From the NCBI GenBank assembly GCA_050084515.1, contig CM114271.1:52886001-52950000 (forward strand): DNA of 64,000 bases. Direction: 5' to 3'. The translations under genes were made by a program, and so were the position numbers. How positions within the stretch are numbered: the first letter of the stretch is position 1; each line of letters opens with the position of its first letter. The stretch comes from Blasia pusilla. Lineage: Eukaryota; Marchantiophyta; Marchantiopsida; Blasiales. The notes under the pieces are model-generated. The model saw only the letters and a program-made list of their open reading frames with translations, ran no database searches and was not told the DNA's origin. Shown piece by piece: positions 62,776-64,000 of this stretch.

Positions 62776-63540
62776 ATGGAGACTTGGGAGCCTGTGATAG
62801 GTCTCAAGTTGATAGGAGGAGAGCGACGGCGAGTTCATAGGTTTTTGAGAGGGCATGTCAATTGTTTTGCCTTCAGTATGAGAGACTTGGGTACGCTGAA
62901 GGGTCCCGGGATACGGATTGAGTTGGCTAGTGATACGCCGATCTTTCGTCGACCCTACAGGTATTCTGATATGGAACGAGCCTTGATTCAGAGCAGGAGT
63001 CAGGACTTGTTGGAGGCAGGACTTGTGGAGTTGTCACATGGGGAGTATGCATCTGCCACAGTCACGCCGGAAAAGAAGGATATGTATGGCAATTGGACGG
63101 ATAGGCGGATGTGTGGAGATTACCGTCCTATCAACCGATGACGAGGTCGATCGGTATGCCATGCCATACTCGAGGAGATCTTTGATGCGGTAGGGCATGC
63201 AAAGATCTTGATATTTAGATCTCCGTCTTTGGCTATCATCAACTTCCTATCAAGTTGGAGGACAGGGAGAAGACAGCATTTTGGGGGATAGATCGGTTCT
63301 GGAGAGATTGCTTGTATCAGTGGCGGTTCTTACCATTTGGGTTGAAGAACGCGCTCATGGAGTTTCAGAGAGTGATGGATAGGATTCGGGCGGCTTGGAT
63401 TTTTGTACGATGTTACATAGATGATATTCTTATCTTGATTCCACGGTTGAGGAGCATGAGCGACACTTGGAGAGAGTGTGTTTGGCGATTGCGATTACAT
63501 GGACCAAGCTACATCCGTGCAAGTCTGATTCTTTCAGGAG
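62776..63540 (+). pseudogene. Ty3/gypsy reverse transcriptase, element B
   Basis: Starts METWEPVIGLKL and follows PIFRRPYRYSDMERALI, ELSHGEYASA and MCGDYRPINR, then a TGA at 63139-63141. The motif A region (63150-63250) is frame-scrambled, though YHQLPIKLED-like sequence is visible across frames. The next open part has FWGIDRFWRDCLYQWRFLPFG and IFVRCYIDDILIL, with YIDD at 63414-63425. The catalytic pair DD is present. It is the same clade as the RT at 965-1655. The methyltransferase frame ends 40 bp upstream. Confidence 0.85.
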
Positions 63541-63552
63541 TTAATTGAGTAC

Positions 63553-64000
63553 TTGGGACACACCATATACCCGAGTGGGTTAGGCGTTCAGCAGACGAAG
63601 GTAGAGGCTATTGCGCAGATTCCACGCCCTACAGATGTGAGTCGAGTCCGAGCATTTCTTGGACTGGCGAACTTCTATCGACGGTATATCAAGGGTTTTA
63701 GTGCGATCGCAAAGTCTTTGACCTTGTTGACGAGACTTGATCAGGTGTGGTTGTGGGGAGATGATCAGGAGCGAGCATTTCACAAGCTCAGGACAAAGTT
63801 GCGTCCTCACCCATTTTATAGAGACCGGTTAGGGGTCGCCCATTCCAGTTACATACGGATTGGAGCATGTTGGGTCTAGGAGCAGTGCTTACTCAGAGGG
63901 ATGACAAGGTGAGGGAGTTCGTTGTGGCTTACGCGAGCTGATCGAACAACATTGCAGAGGCGAAGTACAGCTCCTACGAGGGAGAGTGCTTGGCTGCAGT
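63553..64000 (+). pseudogene. RT connection and RNase H, element B, cut by window edge
   Basis: MGHTIYPSGLGVQQTKVEAI and RAFLGLANFYRRYIKGFS are the RT connection. A frameshift near 63835 leads to [18 protein letters not shown] (RNase H first Asp present), VVAYAS, a TGA at about 63940, then YEGECLAA to the edge. Counterpart of 869-198 on the other strand. Confidence 0.85.

Larger units (their letters stand above)
56681..64000 (+). mobile_element. Ty3/gypsy family B element encoding a DNA methyltransferase
   Basis: Order: LTR (56681-57258), GC-rich leader (to about 58620), gag (58626-59270 and beyond), zinc knuckles (about 59706-59860), linker, retropepsin (about 60800-61170), cytosine methyltransferase (about 61264-62733), RT (62776-63540), RNase H (63553 to the edge). 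Integrase and 3' LTR are outside the window. The coding region is one gag-pol layout broken by about ten stops or one-base shifts. The methyltransferase replaces nothing: protease and RT on either side are both of the same lineage as family A. Confidence 0.85.

Noticed and set aside
62750-62776. Standard tRNA 3'-end primer site for the gypsy elements
   Set aside because: I looked after each gypsy LTR for TGGTATCAGAGC-like or TGGCGCC-like sites and found none convincing, so no site is annotated.

Overview
The window is nuclear DNA of a streptophyte, most likely a land plant with a large, repeat-rich genome (fern, lycophyte or bryophyte fits better than a flowering plant). Three intron-rich housekeeping genes of plant type are present. 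The intergenic DNA is AT-rich and filled with LTR retrotransposons, LINEs and Helitron-like pieces. I saw no bacterial operons, rRNA, tRNA or CRISPR arrays.

Layout. 1-2511 (-): deletion derivative of a Ty3/gypsy element (LTR, leader, RT, RNase H, integrase scrap). 2512-9687: AT-rich sequence with a 25-bp tandem repeat and a solo gypsy LTR with target-site duplication. 9688-11702 (-): LINE reverse transcriptase, abutting a (GA)94 microsatellite. 12621-13440: short Helitron-like units. 15563-23029 (+): complete PARP2-type poly(ADP-ribose) polymerase, 19 exons, 642 aa. 24928-28008 (-): plastid-type RsgA/YjeQ ribosome-assembly GTPase, 5 exons, 575 aa. 33497-48325 (-): Xaa-Pro aminopeptidase P, 14 recognised exons. 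Its intron between 39554 and 47878 holds a nested stack: a LINE with a 14-bp TSD, and inside it a solo LTR, a 70-bp LINE tail and a Ty1/copia element with two 673-bp LTRs that read as identical. 50323-52415 (+): degraded gypsy element split by a solo LTR. 52416-64000 (+): two related Ty3/gypsy elements. The first (A) is cut within its gag-protease region by the LTR of the second (B), which runs off the window.

Most interesting content. Element B carries, between its protease and reverse transcriptase, a C5-cytosine DNA methyltransferase domain (about 61264-62733). Its motifs I, IV, VI, VIII, IX and X stand in the canonical DNMT1/DNMT3 order, with the PCQ nucleophile motif and ENV motif intact. 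One stop codon and two frameshifts break it. A retroelement with its own DNA methyltransferase could methylate its own or host DNA. Such captures are known from a few algae and dinoflagellates, and this looks like a copy or parallel in the land-plant lineage. Other unusual signals are copia gag translation starting inside the LTR with a half-tRNA-type primer site, 47- and 70-bp LINE tails each flanked by perfect 14-bp duplications, and gypsy LTR copies that share U3-R but differ in U5.

How it fits together. The three host genes are unrelated in function (DNA-damage signalling, plastid ribosome assembly, peptide turnover) and are simply neighbours. The rest is layered transposon history, whose order can be read from the nesting. 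Host exon boundaries were placed by hand on GT/AG sites and reading-frame continuity. Transposon 3' boundaries are less certain where stated.
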